A stretch of DNA of 64,000 nucleotides from assembly GCA_018262985.1 (NCBI GenBank), contig JADFDI010000004.1, positions 1 through 64,000 on the forward strand, in the 5' to 3' direction. A program made the translations under genes and the position numbers. This DNA is from Spirochaetota bacterium (lineage in GTDB: Bacteria > Spirochaetota > Spirochaetia > Treponematales > UBA12059). Shown one piece after another: positions 22,783 to 32,118 of the stretch. A model generated the notes under the pieces. The model ran no database searches, was not told the DNA's origin, and saw nothing but the letters and a program-made list of their open reading frames with translations. Every line of letters begins with the position of its first letter. The stretch's first letter is position 1.

Positions 22783-24243
22783 ATGAAAACCAGAAAGCTC
22801 ATGGGGGCTTGCCTAGCGCTCGCCCTCGCCTGCGGATCCGCCCGGGCGCAAACCCTTCCCGGCGCCACGGCGCCCCGGATCTACGGCTCGATCGAGGCCA
22901 AGGCCTGGCTCGACGCGGCCCGAAACCGGAGCCGCGCGGTCGAATCCCGCCGTCTCGCCGTGGAGGTGGCCAGGACGACGCTCGAGGCGCTGGAGAATCC
23001 CGCCCTCTTCGCGTTCAAGGCGGATTCCGGTTCCGTCCGGCTCTCCTTCGGCGAGGACGGCGTTCCGTCCCTCCTTTCGGCCGTGCCGACGCTCGCCCTC
23101 GAGGCGGCGGACCCCTGGGGGACGACCGCGTCCTTGAGCGTGGCGACGGAAGCGGGCCTCGGTTCCGCCGCCGCCGAGCCAGTCCTCGAACCTTCGTTCT
23201 CGGTCAAGCAGCCGCTCGATCGCCTCCTCGACCCCGCGGAGAGCCTCGAGCTGCTCAAGGCCCGGGCCGCGCTCGCGGACGCCGAATCCGAGCTCGCCGC
23301 CGCCGAGGCCCGTTCCGACGCGGAGACCCTGAACCTGCTGATGGCATGGGTCCAGGCCAGCTTCGACGCCGAGTCGAAGCGCGCCGCCCTTTCGCAGGCG
23401 GAACGCGAGCTCTCCGAGGCGAAGACGCTCGGCACCTACTCGCCGGGCAGCGCCGGCCTGGCACGGCTCGAGCTCGGGGTGCGATCCGCCTCGATCGCGC
23501 TCGAGCGGTCGTCCCGGTCCCTCGCCCGCGCCGCGTACGCGGTCGAGGCCGCCACCGGCCTTTCCGACGCCCATCCCCCCGCCCCTCCCGCCGCGGCCGC
23601 CGTTCCTGTCGACTCGCTCATCCCGGACGCCGCGCGCGCGGTCGCCAAGGCCCGCAGGTCGCTCGCCCTGGAGGAACGCGGCTTCGCGGACGAGTGGGAA
23701 GCCGGCGCCTCGCTGAGCGCGGATTTCTCCGCGTCGAACCAGGCGGTCGCCGGCGCGGACCGTACGACCGCGCGGCTGGGCGCGGCCGCCGAGTGGGATT
23801 CCCTGACCCTTTCGGGCGGCGTCGGCTGGACGGGGGGCGCGGGGGGCGGAACCTTCCTGGATTTCTCGCTTTCCTGGCGCCCAGAGCCGAACGCCGCCCG
23901 CGACGCGCGGAGGATGGTCGACGAGCTCTCGCTCGAATCGGCCCGAGTCGCCTTCGCGTCGGCCCTCGAGGCCGCCGCCCTCGACCTGGCCGACCTGCAC
24001 GCCGACATCGCGGACCGCGAGCTCGAGGCCGGGCAGCTGGACGCCTCGCTCGAGATGGCCGCGCTCGAGGTGATCCAGCTGCGCGCCGAGGCCGCCGCCG
24101 GGTTCGCCGCCGGCTCCGAGGTGGACGAGGCCGTCAAGCTCTGGATACAGGCCGCCGCGGCCGCCGAAAAGGCGGCCTGGCAGCGGGCTGCGGCGGACGC
24201 GCTCGTCGCCGCGGATTTCACCACCACGGAGGTTTCCGAATGA
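22783..24243 (+). CDS. TolC-family outer membrane efflux protein
   Basis: 486 aa. The signal peptide ends CGSARAQT (~residue 24). The mature part is dominated by long Ala/Glu/Leu-rich heptad helices (about 130-260 and 370-480) separated by beta segments, including SLSGGVGWTGGAGGGTFLDFSLSW, the expected pattern of TolC-like channel proteins with two half-repeats. It forms a trimeric outer-membrane duct for the MacAB-type pump encoded next. Its stop overlaps the adaptor gene start as ATGA, which begins a chain of four such overlaps and close spacings through to the response regulator. Confidence 0.82.
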   Translation: MKTRKLMGACLALALACGSARAQTLPGATAPRIYGSIEAKAWLDAARNRSRAVESRRLAVEVARTTLEALENPALFAFKADSGSVRLSFGEDGVPSLLSAVPTLALEAADPWGTTASLSVATEAGLGSAAAEPVLEPSFSVKQPLDRLLDPAESLELLKARAALADAESELAAAEARSDAETLNLLMAWVQASFDAESKRAALSQAERELSEAKTLGTYSPGSAGLARLELGVRSASIALERSSRSLARAAYAVEAATGLSDAHPPAPPAAAAVPVDSLIPDAARAVAKARRSLALEERGFADEWEAGASLSADFSASNQAVAGADRTTARLGAAAEWDSLTLSGGVGWTGGAGGGTFLDFSLSWRPEPNAARDARRMVDELSLESARVAFASALEAAALDLADLHADIADRELEAGQLDASLEMAALEVIQLRAEAAAGFAAGSEVDEAVKLWIQAAAAAEKAAWQRAAADALVAADFTTTEVSE

Positions 24244-25592
24244 ACGGGAAGCGAAAATTGCCGCGCGCCGCGATCGCGGGCGTCGCCATAGCCCTCGTCG
24301 CCCTATCCGTCGCGCTCGCGTTCATCGTGCCGAAGCTCGGTGCCTCCGCCGCGGCCGACGGCTACGCCAAGGTCCGCGTCGCCGAACTCGTCGACCAGAC
24401 GGTCATCGAGGCTTCGGGGAACATCGAGGCCGCGCGCGCCAGCGACCTTTCCTTCAACGGCTCCGGCCGCATCGAGAGCGTCCTCGCGACGGAAGGCCTC
24501 GTCGTGGCGAAGGGGCGGGTGCTGGCCATGCTCGACGACACCAGCGAGGCTTACGACCTGGCGAACGCCACCTACAAGCTCGAGCAGGCTCGCCTGACCG
24601 GCAACGCGCGCACCGCCGAGCTCGCGGCGCTGGAGGTCGAGCTCAAGCGGGCCAAGTACGAGCTCACCAAGCTGAGCGCGCCGTTCGCGGGCGTCGTCAC
24701 CGACGTCGCGGTCGAGCCGGGCGAGTACGCGTCGACGGGCACGGTGATCATGTCGCTGATCGACCGCACGAGCCTCAAGGCCGTGCTCCAGATCGACGAG
24801 ATCGACCTGCCGAAGGTGCGCGTCGGCCAGACCGTGGAGTTCGAGTTCGACGCGCTGCCGAACCTGAGCTACCGCGGATCCGTATCCCGCATCCCTCCGG
24901 TCGGCCGCGTGACGAGCCAGGGACTCGCGGTGTTCGACGTGGAAGCCACCATCGCGAACCCGCCCGACGAGCTCCTGCCCGGCTACTCCTTCTCCGCCGC
25001 CATCCTGGCCAGCGAGGCGCGCTCCGTCCTGACCGTCCCGGCGGCCGCCGTGTTCCCGGCGCCGCGCGACGCGGCGGGCGCGGGCGCGGAAAGCCCCGCG
25101 TCGGAAGCCGCCGCCTCCCCGGGGGACGAGCCGGCGCGAACCGCGGCGGCCTCGGCGACGGGGCTTCCGGCGGATCCGTCGGCCCGCCGCGCCGCCTTCG
25201 CCTCGATGACGGAGGAACAGCGCGCGGCGCTCCGAGCCCAGTTCGCCGCCTCCGGAACGCCGGGAAGCGGCGCCGGCCTCCGCGGCGCCGCGGTCGCGAC
25301 CGACGCGACCCTCGCCCCGGCCGCGGCCGCGCTGGCGGTCTACGTGCCCGGCGAGAACGACGAGCCCGTGTTGCGCCTCGTCTCGGGCGTCCCGCGCTCC
25401 GACGGCACGGTCGAGATCGTCTCCGGCCTCGCGGCCGGAGAGTGGGTGCTCGTGCCGAAATCCGGTTCTACGGGCACGTCCGGTTCGACCGCCGCTACCG
25501 GCTCGAATTCCCTGCTTCCGAACATGCGCTTCATCACGGGCGGTGGCGGACCCGCGCCCTCGGGCGCGCCCCCGGCGGGAGTCCGGCCATGA
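24240..25592 (+). CDS. Periplasmic adaptor (membrane fusion protein, MacA/RND-type)
   Basis: 450 aa. One N-terminal membrane anchor (residues ~8-32), then the lipoyl-like half-motif ASGNIEAARASDLSFNGSG and its return LSAPFAGVVTDVAVEPGEYASTG. The alpha-hairpin between them is short, and the beta-barrel has the DEIDLPKVRVGQ signature. Residues ~275-365 are an Ala/Pro-rich insertion that looks disordered and is unusual for the family. It links the TolC-like channel to the inner-membrane ABC pump. It overlaps both neighbours by four bases (ATGA). Confidence 0.87.
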   Translation: MNGKRKLPRAAIAGVAIALVALSVALAFIVPKLGASAAADGYAKVRVAELVDQTVIEASGNIEAARASDLSFNGSGRIESVLATEGLVVAKGRVLAMLDDTSEAYDLANATYKLEQARLTGNARTAELAALEVELKRAKYELTKLSAPFAGVVTDVAVEPGEYASTGTVIMSLIDRTSLKAVLQIDEIDLPKVRVGQTVEFEFDALPNLSYRGSVSRIPPVGRVTSQGLAVFDVEATIANPPDELLPGYSFSAAILASEARSVLTVPAAAVFPAPRDAAGAGAESPASEAAASPGDEPARTAAASATGLPADPSARRAAFASMTEEQRAALRAQFAASGTPGSGAGLRGAAVATDATLAPAAAALAVYVPGENDEPVLRLVSGVPRSDGTVEIVSGLAAGEWVLVPKSGSTGTSGSTAATGSNSLLPNMRFITGGGGPAPSGAPPAGVRP

Positions 25593-26362
25593 GCGGCCCG
25601 AGGAACCGCCCCGTCCCCTCCGACGCGGCGGGAGCGTCGAGTCCCGCGGCGCGCGCGGGGGCTCCGGATCTTGCCCCGCCCGCCGGCGGCCTCGTCGTGG
25701 CCGCCCGAGGCATCCACCGCGTCTACGAGGTCGGGGAGGAGAAGGTCCACGCCCTGCGCGGCGTCGACCTCGACATCCGCCGCGGCGAGTACCTGGCCAT
25801 CATCGGGCCCTCGGGTTCCGGCAAGTCGACCTTGATGCACATCATCGGCTGCCTCGACAGCCCCACGGAGGGCACCGTCGCCATCGACGGCGTCCAGGTG
25901 GCCGACATGGACGAGACGCGCCTGGCCCGCATCCGCAACGAGCGCATCGGCTTCGTGTTCCAGGCCTTCAACCTGCTCGCCCGCGAATCCATCCTCGAGA
26001 ACGTCGCCCTGCCGCTGCAGTACGCCGGCGTGAACCGGCGCGAGCGCATCGAGCGGGCGCAGGCCGAACTCGAATCGGTCGGGCTCGGCGACCGCCTCGG
26101 ACACCGGCCGAGCCAGCTCTCCGGCGGCCAGCGCCAGAGGGCCGCCATCGCGCGCGCCCTGGTCACCCGTCCGGCCATCCTCCTCGCGGACGAGCCCACG
26201 GGCGCCCTCGACACCAAGACCGGCGACGCGGTGCTCGCGCTCTTCGAGGAAATCCACGGGCGCGGCACCACCATCATCGTCGTCACCCACGACCCCGACG
26301 TGGCCGCCCGCTGCCGCCGCACGGTGCGCATCCGCGACGGCCTCGTCGAGGAGGTGGCATGA
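25589..26362 (+). CDS. MacB/LolD-type ABC transporter ATPase
   Basis: 257 aa. After a ~35-residue disordered N-terminus it shows Walker A GPSGSGKS (73-80), a Q-loop, the signature LSGGQRQR, Walker B ILLADEPTGALD and the H-loop VTHD. VYEVGEEKVHALRGVDL is typical of the MacB/LolD/FtsE branch. It powers the mechanotransmission-type permease encoded next. ATGA overlaps on both sides show strict operon coupling. Confidence 0.95.
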   Translation: MSGPRNRPVPSDAAGASSPAARAGAPDLAPPAGGLVVAARGIHRVYEVGEEKVHALRGVDLDIRRGEYLAIIGPSGSGKSTLMHIIGCLDSPTEGTVAIDGVQVADMDETRLARIRNERIGFVFQAFNLLARESILENVALPLQYAGVNRRERIERAQAELESVGLGDRLGHRPSQLSGGQRQRAAIARALVTRPAILLADEPTGALDTKTGDAVLALFEEIHGRGTTIIVVTHDPDVAARCRRTVRIRDGLVEEVA

Positions 26363-27549
26363 TACTCGAGCACATGCGTTCCGCGACGCGGAGCCTCTGG
26401 GGAAACAAGCTCCGCACCTTCCTCTCCATGATCGGCATCGTCATCGGCGTCGGGTCCGTGGTCGCCATCACCGCGCTCGGCGAAAGCGCGCGCGCTTCCA
26501 TCACGAGCCAGATCGCGCAGGCGGGGCTCGAGACAGTCACGGTCAACGTCGGCCGCCGCCCCGGCGCCGCCGTCGAGCGCCTCTTCACCGAGGAGCTCGT
26601 CGATAAGTTCACGGAGTTCGAGGGCATCAAGGCGGCTGCGGCGGTCAACCGCTCGAACGCCCAGCTCAAGGCGGGCGAAGAGTCCGCTTCCGAACAGATC
26701 ACGAGCGCGACGCCCGCCTACCTCGACATCTTCTCGCTCGAGATGAGGGAAGGACGCTTCGTCACCGAGGCCGACATGCTCGAACGTTCCGCCGTCGTGG
26801 TGCTCGGCTCGGAGCTCGCCGACACGCTCTTCCCGGACGGCGGCGCCGTCGGTTCGTCGGTCCGCGTGCTCGGCTCCTCGCCGAAGCAGCTCCGGGTCGT
26901 CGGAGTGCTGGAAACCCGCAGCGACACCTTCGGCTTCAGCTTCGACTCCGGCGCCTTCGTGCCGCGCACGAGCTACCTGGTGCGCATCGCCAAGCCCGAC
27001 CGCCCCGACTCCTTCGTGCTCTGGGCCGATCCGGACGCGCGCGACGTGGTCGAGACGGCGGCCGAACTCCAGGCCTGGTTCGACGCGGAAACCGGCTCGG
27101 AGAACGCCGTCCGCGTCCAGTCGCCCTCGACCATCGCGGAGACCATGTCCGGCGTCACGGACACGCTTTCGGGCTTCCTGGCCGGCATCGCGGCCATCAG
27201 CCTGGTGGTCGGCGGCATAGGCATCATGAACATCATGCTGGTGTCGGTGACGGAGCGCACCCGCGAAATCGGCATCCGCAAGGCCCTCGGGGCCACGCCG
27301 GCGGCCATCCGCGTGCAGTTCCTGGTCGAGGCCATCTACATCACGCTCGCCGGCGGCCTCGCGGGCCTGGCCCTCGGCATGGGCATCAGCAAGGTCGCCT
27401 CCGGCTTCCTCGGCTGGGACTTCATCCTCTCGCCGAGCTCGATGGCGGTCGCGGTCGCCTTCAGCGCCGCGACGGGCATCTTCTTCGGCCTCTACCCGGC
27501 CGCCCGCGCCGCCCGGCTCGACCCCGTGGTCGCGCTGAGCTACGAGTAA
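26359..27549 (+). CDS. MacB-type ABC permease (FtsX-like)
   Basis: 396 aa. One N-terminal helix (~22-45, within LRTFLSMIGIVIGVGSVVAI) is followed by a large MacB periplasmic core domain and then three C-terminal helices (FtsX fold) around the conserved ERTREIGIRKALGATP loop, ending in YPAARAARLDPVVAL. This is the standard MacB architecture without the fused ATPase, which is the preceding gene. With the TolC and MacA-like proteins it forms a tripartite pump, likely for peptides, lipids or antibiotics. The substrate is not visible. Confidence 0.95.
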   Translation: MILEHMRSATRSLWGNKLRTFLSMIGIVIGVGSVVAITALGESARASITSQIAQAGLETVTVNVGRRPGAAVERLFTEELVDKFTEFEGIKAAAAVNRSNAQLKAGEESASEQITSATPAYLDIFSLEMREGRFVTEADMLERSAVVVLGSELADTLFPDGGAVGSSVRVLGSSPKQLRVVGVLETRSDTFGFSFDSGAFVPRTSYLVRIAKPDRPDSFVLWADPDARDVVETAAELQAWFDAETGSENAVRVQSPSTIAETMSGVTDTLSGFLAGIAAISLVVGGIGIMNIMLVSVTERTREIGIRKALGATPAAIRVQFLVEAIYITLAGGLAGLALGMGISKVASGFLGWDFILSPSSMAVAVAFSAATGIFFGLYPAARAARLDPVVALSYE

Positions 27550-27553
27550 ACCC

Positions 27554-29113
27554 ATGGCCAGGCGTCGTTCGATAGTCCGGACCGCGGCGCTAGCGTCCGC
27601 TTTCACCATCCTGCTGCCGGTGGCGGCGCTGGTCGCCTTCGAATCCGCGGTCTCCGACTACTACCGGGGCGAGACGAACGCGCTCACCCGGCTGCTCAAG
27701 CCAGCCCTGCCCTACGTGCGCGTCTTCCGCAGCTCGGAGAGCGTCTCGCGCCGGGTCAACCTGGCCATCGTCGAGGACGCCGCCAAGCTGCGCGATTCGG
27801 AGTACCTGCGCAGCCTGGTCCGCCCCGAGGACAGCCTCGCCCTCGTGGTGCGCGTCGAGGGCGAACCCCTGCGGGTCATCGGGGCGCTCGAGGCGAAATT
27901 CCTCGAAGCCCTGCCGGCCTACGGCTCCCACACCGATCCGGACGCGCCGCCGCCGCCGCCGGAATCCGAGGAACCCTGGGTGGTCGACCAGACCGACTTC
28001 CGCACCCAGGACGGACGCGCGGCCAGCGTCTTCCTCATACGCTCGCCCGAGCCGCGCCCGCCTCGCACGACCTTCTACCCGAAGGCGACCACCTTCAGCC
28101 GCCTGCTCGGCTTCTACCTGATCATCGCCCTGCTCGCCCTGAACGGCGGCGCCGGGCTCTTCGCCATCTTCCGGCTCATCAAGCCCTTGCGCACGCTCGA
28201 ATCGGCGGCGCACCGGCTCGGCTCCGGCGACCTGGCGAATCCCGTGGAAATTCCGCCCGTGCGGGAACTCGAACCCGTGTTCAAAGCCTTCGACGGCATG
28301 CGGGTCAAGCTGCAGGCCTCCATAGAGCGGGAGCGGGCCGACGAGCGCTCGCGGCGAGAACTGATAGCCAACCTCAGCCATGACGTCCGCACCCCGCTGA
28401 CCGCCATCCGCGGCTACCTCGAAGGCTTGTCCGACGGCACGGCCGCCACGCCGGAAAAGCGCGAGCGCTACCTTTCGGTGCTCCGCGAGCAGGCCGGCCG
28501 CCTCGAGCGCATGATCGACGGCATCTTCCTCCTCTCCACCCTCGAGTCGGGCGAGGACCGCCCCGAGCTCCGCGACGTCGACCTCGCCGCTTTCCTCGCC
28601 TCCGGCGCCGAGGAACTCTCGCTCGTACATCAAGGGAAGCTCGCGGTTTCGTTCGAGGCGAGGCTGCCGGAAGGCTCGACGGCCAGCGTGCGCGCCGATC
28701 CGTTCCGCCTGCGCCGCCTGGTCGAGAACCTCGCGGCGAACGTCGTGGCGCATTCGGGCCGCGCTTCCGCCACCTTATCGGTACGCCTCGACGTCGCCGA
28801 CGGCGGCCGCTCGGCGGTCGTCGAATTCGTCGATAACGGCCGCGGCTTCCCGGAGGGGCTCGCCGAAAGGGCCTTCGAGCGCTTCCGCCGCGGCGACGAG
28901 GCGCGCTCCGGCGAAGGCGCCGGTCTCGGCCTCTCCATCGTGCGCGAGATCGTCCTTTCCCTGGGAGGCTCGGTGAAGGCGGAGAACGGCGACGCGCCCG
29001 CGCCCTGGCCGGGCGCCCGCGTCGTGGTCGCTCTTCCCCTCGCTCCGTTCCCCGATTCGGTCGGAGCGCTTCCGGATGCGCCGGAAAGCGCTAGGCAAGG
29101 AGGTTCCGCATGA
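27554..29113 (+). CDS. Sensor histidine kinase of the efflux operon
   Basis: 519 aa. A first membrane helix (~10-32), a ~150-residue periplasmic sensor region with a Pro-rich stretch (PPPPPESEEP), a second helix (~185-207) and a HAMP-like linker. The HisKA box is ANLSHDVRTPLTAIRGY with phospho-acceptor His276. The HATPase_c domain has NLAANVV (N box), DNGRGFPEGL (G1) and GEGAGLGLSIVREIV (G2). It starts 4 bp after the permease stop and overlaps the response regulator gene as ATGA. The location implies that it senses envelope stress or the pump substrate and controls this operon. Confidence 0.95.
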   Translation: MARRRSIVRTAALASAFTILLPVAALVAFESAVSDYYRGETNALTRLLKPALPYVRVFRSSESVSRRVNLAIVEDAAKLRDSEYLRSLVRPEDSLALVVRVEGEPLRVIGALEAKFLEALPAYGSHTDPDAPPPPPESEEPWVVDQTDFRTQDGRAASVFLIRSPEPRPPRTTFYPKATTFSRLLGFYLIIALLALNGGAGLFAIFRLIKPLRTLESAAHRLGSGDLANPVEIPPVRELEPVFKAFDGMRVKLQASIERERADERSRRELIANLSHDVRTPLTAIRGYLEGLSDGTAATPEKRERYLSVLREQAGRLERMIDGIFLLSTLESGEDRPELRDVDLAAFLASGAEELSLVHQGKLAVSFEARLPEGSTASVRADPFRLRRLVENLAANVVAHSGRASATLSVRLDVADGGRSAVVEFVDNGRGFPEGLAERAFERFRRGDEARSGEGAGLGLSIVREIVLSLGGSVKAENGDAPAPWPGARVVVALPLAPFPDSVGALPDAPESARQGGSA

Positions 29114-29796
29114 AGCGCGCCCTCATCGTCGAGGACGACAGCGCCATAGCCGAGCTCGAGCGCGACTACCTGGAAGCGGCCGGCTTCGCCGTCGAGCTCG
29201 CGGCCGACGGCACGTCCGGCATCGCGCGCCTCGCGGAAGGCGGCTGGGCGCTCGCGATCGTCGACCTGATGCTGCCGGGCGCCGACGGCTTCGCGGTCTG
29301 CCGAGAGGCGCGCCGTCTCGGCGAGACCCCGCTCATGGTGGTATCCGCCCGGAGCGCCGACCTCGACAAGGTGCGCGCGCTCGGCCTCGGCGCCGACGAC
29401 TACCTGGTCAAACCCTTCAGCCCCGCGGAGCTCGTGGCGCGCGCCAAGGCCCACGTGGAGCGCTACGAGCGGCTTCGCGGCGGCGGCCCTGCGGACCGCA
29501 TCGTCGTGTCCGGCGGACTTTCGATCGACCTCGGCCGCAAGCTCGTCAAGCGCGGCGACTCCGAGATCCCGCTGACCGCCACGGAGTGGTCGTTGCTGTC
29601 CTACCTGGCGGAGGAACCCGGCCGCGTGCGCTCGCGCGACGAGATCTTCGCGCGGCTCCGCGGCGAAGGCACCTACGGCGACCAGAACGCGGTCGCCGTC
29701 CACGTCCGCCGTCTCCGCGAGAAGATCGAGCTCGACCCCTCGGACCCCGCCGTCGTCGAGACGGTGTGGGGCATGGGCTACCGGCTCAGGGGCTGA
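29110..29796 (+). CDS. OmpR/PhoB-family response regulator
   Basis: 228 aa. Receiver domain with the acidic pair Glu8/Asp9/Asp10, phospho-acceptor Asp52 in AIVDLMLPGADGF and Lys near 102 in DYLVKPF. The C-terminal winged-helix DNA-binding domain (~130-228) ends RLREKIELDPSDPAVVETV and WGMGYRL. It is the last gene of the six-gene operon and converges on the PTS EIIA gene. Confidence 0.96.
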   Translation: MKRALIVEDDSAIAELERDYLEAAGFAVELAADGTSGIARLAEGGWALAIVDLMLPGADGFAVCREARRLGETPLMVVSARSADLDKVRALGLGADDYLVKPFSPAELVARAKAHVERYERLRGGGPADRIVVSGGLSIDLGRKLVKRGDSEIPLTATEWSLLSYLAEEPGRVRSRDEIFARLRGEGTYGDQNAVAVHVRRLREKIELDPSDPAVVETVWGMGYRLRG

Positions 29797-29840
29797 AGCG
29801 GGCTTGTCGAACCGCTCGCCGCGGGCTCGCGCGACGAAGT

Positions 29841-30344
29841 CTACCGAGCGTCCGCCTCCGCTTTCCCGTTCGCCCCGCCCCACGCCGCCTCGGCCTTCCG
29901 CACGAAGGCGAGGATCTCGTCCTTGCCGGCGCGCTTCTCGACGAGGGCGCGGAAGGCGCGGTCCTTGGCCAGGTGGCCGAGCCGCGCGAGCAGGGGCAGG
30001 TGGGTGCGCGTGCCCGAGCTGAGCACGAGGAAGACGGCGTGGACGTCGCGACCGTCGAGGGCGCCCCAGGGCACCGGCTTCCGGAGGTAGCAGAGGGCGA
30101 CGAGCTCGGCCGCCTCGTCGCCGACGAAGGGCACGCGCGGGTGCGGCAGGGCCAGGCCGTCCCCGATGCCCGTCGACATGAGAGCCTCGCGTTCGATCGC
30201 CGCCTTGGCCAGCGCGGCCTTGTCGAGCCCCGGGCCGAGGCGCAACGCCCCGATGGCATCCTTGAGAACCTCGGCGGGTGTTTCCCCCGCGATGCCGAAC
30301 CACACCCCGCCGCGCGCGAGCTTTTCCGCGAGTTTCGCGGTCAT
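29841..30344 (-). CDS. PTS EIIA-type (PtsN-like) domain protein
   Basis: 167 aa. A PTS_EIIA_2 (mannitol/fructose/nitrogen-type) domain with active-site His68 in GLALPHPRVP, followed by the fold-typical VFLVLSSGTRTHLPLLARLGHL. Alone and with no EIIB/EIIC beside it, it is more likely a regulatory EIIA (PtsN type) than part of a sugar transporter. GGAGGC precedes ATG 30344. Confidence 0.88.
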   Translation of the reverse strand: MTAKLAEKLARGGVWFGIAGETPAEVLKDAIGALRLGPGLDKAALAKAAIEREALMSTGIGDGLALPHPRVPFVGDEAAELVALCYLRKPVPWGALDGRDVHAVFLVLSSGTRTHLPLLARLGHLAKDRAFRALVEKRAGKDEILAFVRKAEAAWGGANGKAEADAR

Positions 30345-30458
30345 GGAACCGCCTCCGTATGGGTGCCGAATTCACCCTTCATGCTTCCGATTCTAGGCCC
30401 GTATCGACCGGACGGGCAAGCCGCCCCGCCCCCCGCCCCTCGGACCATGGCCGCGCGG

Positions 30459-30493
30459 ACAAAAAGAGGGCGCCCCTCGAAAGGGGCGCCCTC
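30459..30493 (-). terminator. Terminator of the porin gene
   Basis: A perfect 12-bp stem, GAGGGCGCCCCT at 30466-30477 with its complement at 30482-30493, and a CGAA-type loop. Minus-strand reading continues into TTTTT (30465-30461). It lies 29 bases after the porin stop. Confidence 0.9.
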
Positions 30494-30521
30494 AGGTTCA
30501 CCAGGAACCGGTCAGATCGCC

Positions 30522-31712
30522 TTAGAGGGTGATCTTCGCGGCGAAGGTGATGTCGCCCTTGTCGTTGGTAACGACAGCGTCGGTCGAGGTCAGGTCGCCA
30601 GAAACGTACTTCGCGGTGAAGACGGTGTTGGCGATCACGAAGGCGTCCACGCCCACGGTGAGGGTGACGAGGTCGGCGCTGTTGAGCGTGCCGGAAGCGT
30701 AGGGCTTCACGTAGTAGGTGTCGTCAAGCATCGCCTTGTAGGACAGGCTCCACGAAGCCTTCCAGTCCGCGGCGGCGCCGTTGATCAGGTTGTACATCTC
30801 GAAGGCGCCGCTGGCGGCGAGGTAGGGGACGAAGCCGCCAACCTCAGCCTCGGAGAAGCTGACCTTGAGCTCGAGGTCGTCATCGCTGTCGCTGTAGTAC
30901 ACCACGAGGCCGACGTTCGACTGAGCGGACTTCGCATCCTTCTCGGTGAGCTTGAGGGACACGTCGACGCGGGCATCGTAGAGGGCGGCGGCGCCGGAGG
31001 TGAGGTTGAGGTCGAAGGCCGGGGTGATGGTCAGGCCGTTGACGACGTCAGCGAGGGTGACGGGGAGGGTCACGTAGGCGCCCATGCCCTTCGAGGCGTC
31101 GAGCATGTCGTAGGCGAAACCGGCGTTGATCTTGAGCAGGTCGGCGATGGCGACGAAGGTCGCGTTGAGGCCGATGGCGTACTCGTTCTGGGCGTTGGCG
31201 GTCCAGTCACCCTTCGAGTTGATCACGAGGCCGAGGCTCAGGGTGTCGTTCGAGAAGCCGAGCTCGGTGCCGGCCAGGTTCGCGTCGATGAGCGCGCTGA
31301 GGTCGACATCGCCGTCCTTGAGGTCGGCGGCCTTGTTGAAGCCGAGTTCGGTGAAGTTGTAGACCATCATGTAGAACGGGCCGCTGATGATCTTCGCCTC
31401 GAGCGTGGCGGGGTAGCCGTCGGCATCAGTATCATTGAAGCCGAGGGTGGCGGCGCCCGTGGTCGGGTCGTTGAAGAGCTCGAACGTGATGCCGGAGAGG
31501 GAGATGTAGCCGTAGGTGCCTTCACCGGTGGCTTCGGCGTCCGCGACGGCGAACGGGATGGTCACATCGGCGGTGTAGGCATTCTTGAAGCCGTGGACGT
31601 CGGTGTCGAGGTCGTAACCCCAGGTGAGCGTGGCGTCAGCCGAAACCGAAGGGGTCTGAGCGAACGCGGCGACCGCGACGAGAGCAAGAACGAGGGCAAA
31701 AGCCTTCTTCAT
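30522..31712 (-). CDS. Outer-membrane porin, spirochaete major-surface-protein-like
   Basis: 396 aa. The signal peptide MKKAFALVLALVAVAAFAQ is cleaved near residue 19. The remainder is rich in alternating beta-strands and acidic or small residues (DATLTWGYDLDTD, ATFVAIADLLKINAGFAYDML), ends in a strand (DITFAAKITL) and has almost no Cys. This matches the beta-barrel major outer-membrane proteins of Treponema and relatives in style, though I cannot establish homology by eye. Codon use is strikingly uniform, consistent with high expression. GGAGGATAGCA precedes ATG 31712. It has a strong terminator and a candidate promoter about 235 bp upstream. Confidence 0.75.
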   Translation of the reverse strand: MKKAFALVLALVAVAAFAQTPSVSADATLTWGYDLDTDVHGFKNAYTADVTIPFAVADAEATGEGTYGYISLSGITFELFNDPTTGAATLGFNDTDADGYPATLEAKIISGPFYMMVYNFTELGFNKAADLKDGDVDLSALIDANLAGTELGFSNDTLSLGLVINSKGDWTANAQNEYAIGLNATFVAIADLLKINAGFAYDMLDASKGMGAYVTLPVTLADVVNGLTITPAFDLNLTSGAAALYDARVDVSLKLTEKDAKSAQSNVGLVVYYSDSDDDLELKVSFSEAEVGGFVPYLAASGAFEMYNLINGAAADWKASWSLSYKAMLDDTYYVKPYASGTLNSADLVTLTVGVDAFVIANTVFTAKYVSGDLTSTDAVVTNDKGDITFAAKITL

Positions 31713-31944
31713 TGCTATCCTCCTTAACAATTTGAACGGGGACGAACCTACGGTTCGCTTGATCCCCTTCCGCTTTGCGGGCGAGTGTAGCCCTCGCAAA
31801 AACGGGTGTCAAGTTTTTTTTCGGTTCACGGCGACCGGCTCTCCACGCGATTGCGCGCAAAAAGCGGCTTTTTTCCGGCCTTTCAGCCCGCCGCGATCGC
31901 GGCGTGCATTCCAGACGGATCCGCGTCCCGAGCTTGACGTGGCG

Positions 31945-31974
31945 AATGTATTACACATCGACTATTACTGTCAA
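31945..31974 (-). promoter_or_regulatory. Candidate porin promoter in a 406-bp gene-free gap
   Basis: On the minus strand TTGACA (31974-31969), an 18-base spacer and TACATT (31950-31945). It would give a 5' UTR of over 200 bases, long enough for post-transcriptional control. The gap 31713-32118 contains this promoter, an AAAAAAAACTTGACACC-like minus-strand tract near 31810-31823 and the terminator of the next outer-membrane gene. I see no further gene in it. Confidence 0.45.
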
Positions 31975-32058
31975 TCTGATTCCTTGCTTGACCGACCCAC
32001 CGGAAAAGCGACCGATCCACGAAATCCCCTTGGTTTCGTTCAGGGCAGGCGATGCCAG

Positions 32059-32094
32059 AAAACGCGGGGCCCGGCCGTCATGGCCGAGCCCCGC
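32059..32094 (-). terminator. Terminator of the 614-aa outer-membrane protein gene
   Basis: Arms GCGGGGC (32064-32070) and GCCCCGC (32088-32094) with an inner GGCC/GGCC stem, followed on the minus strand by GTTTTC. It lies just after the stop at 32119. Confidence 0.65.
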
Positions 32095-32118
32095 TAGTGA
32101 CATCAGCAGTCAGGACGC

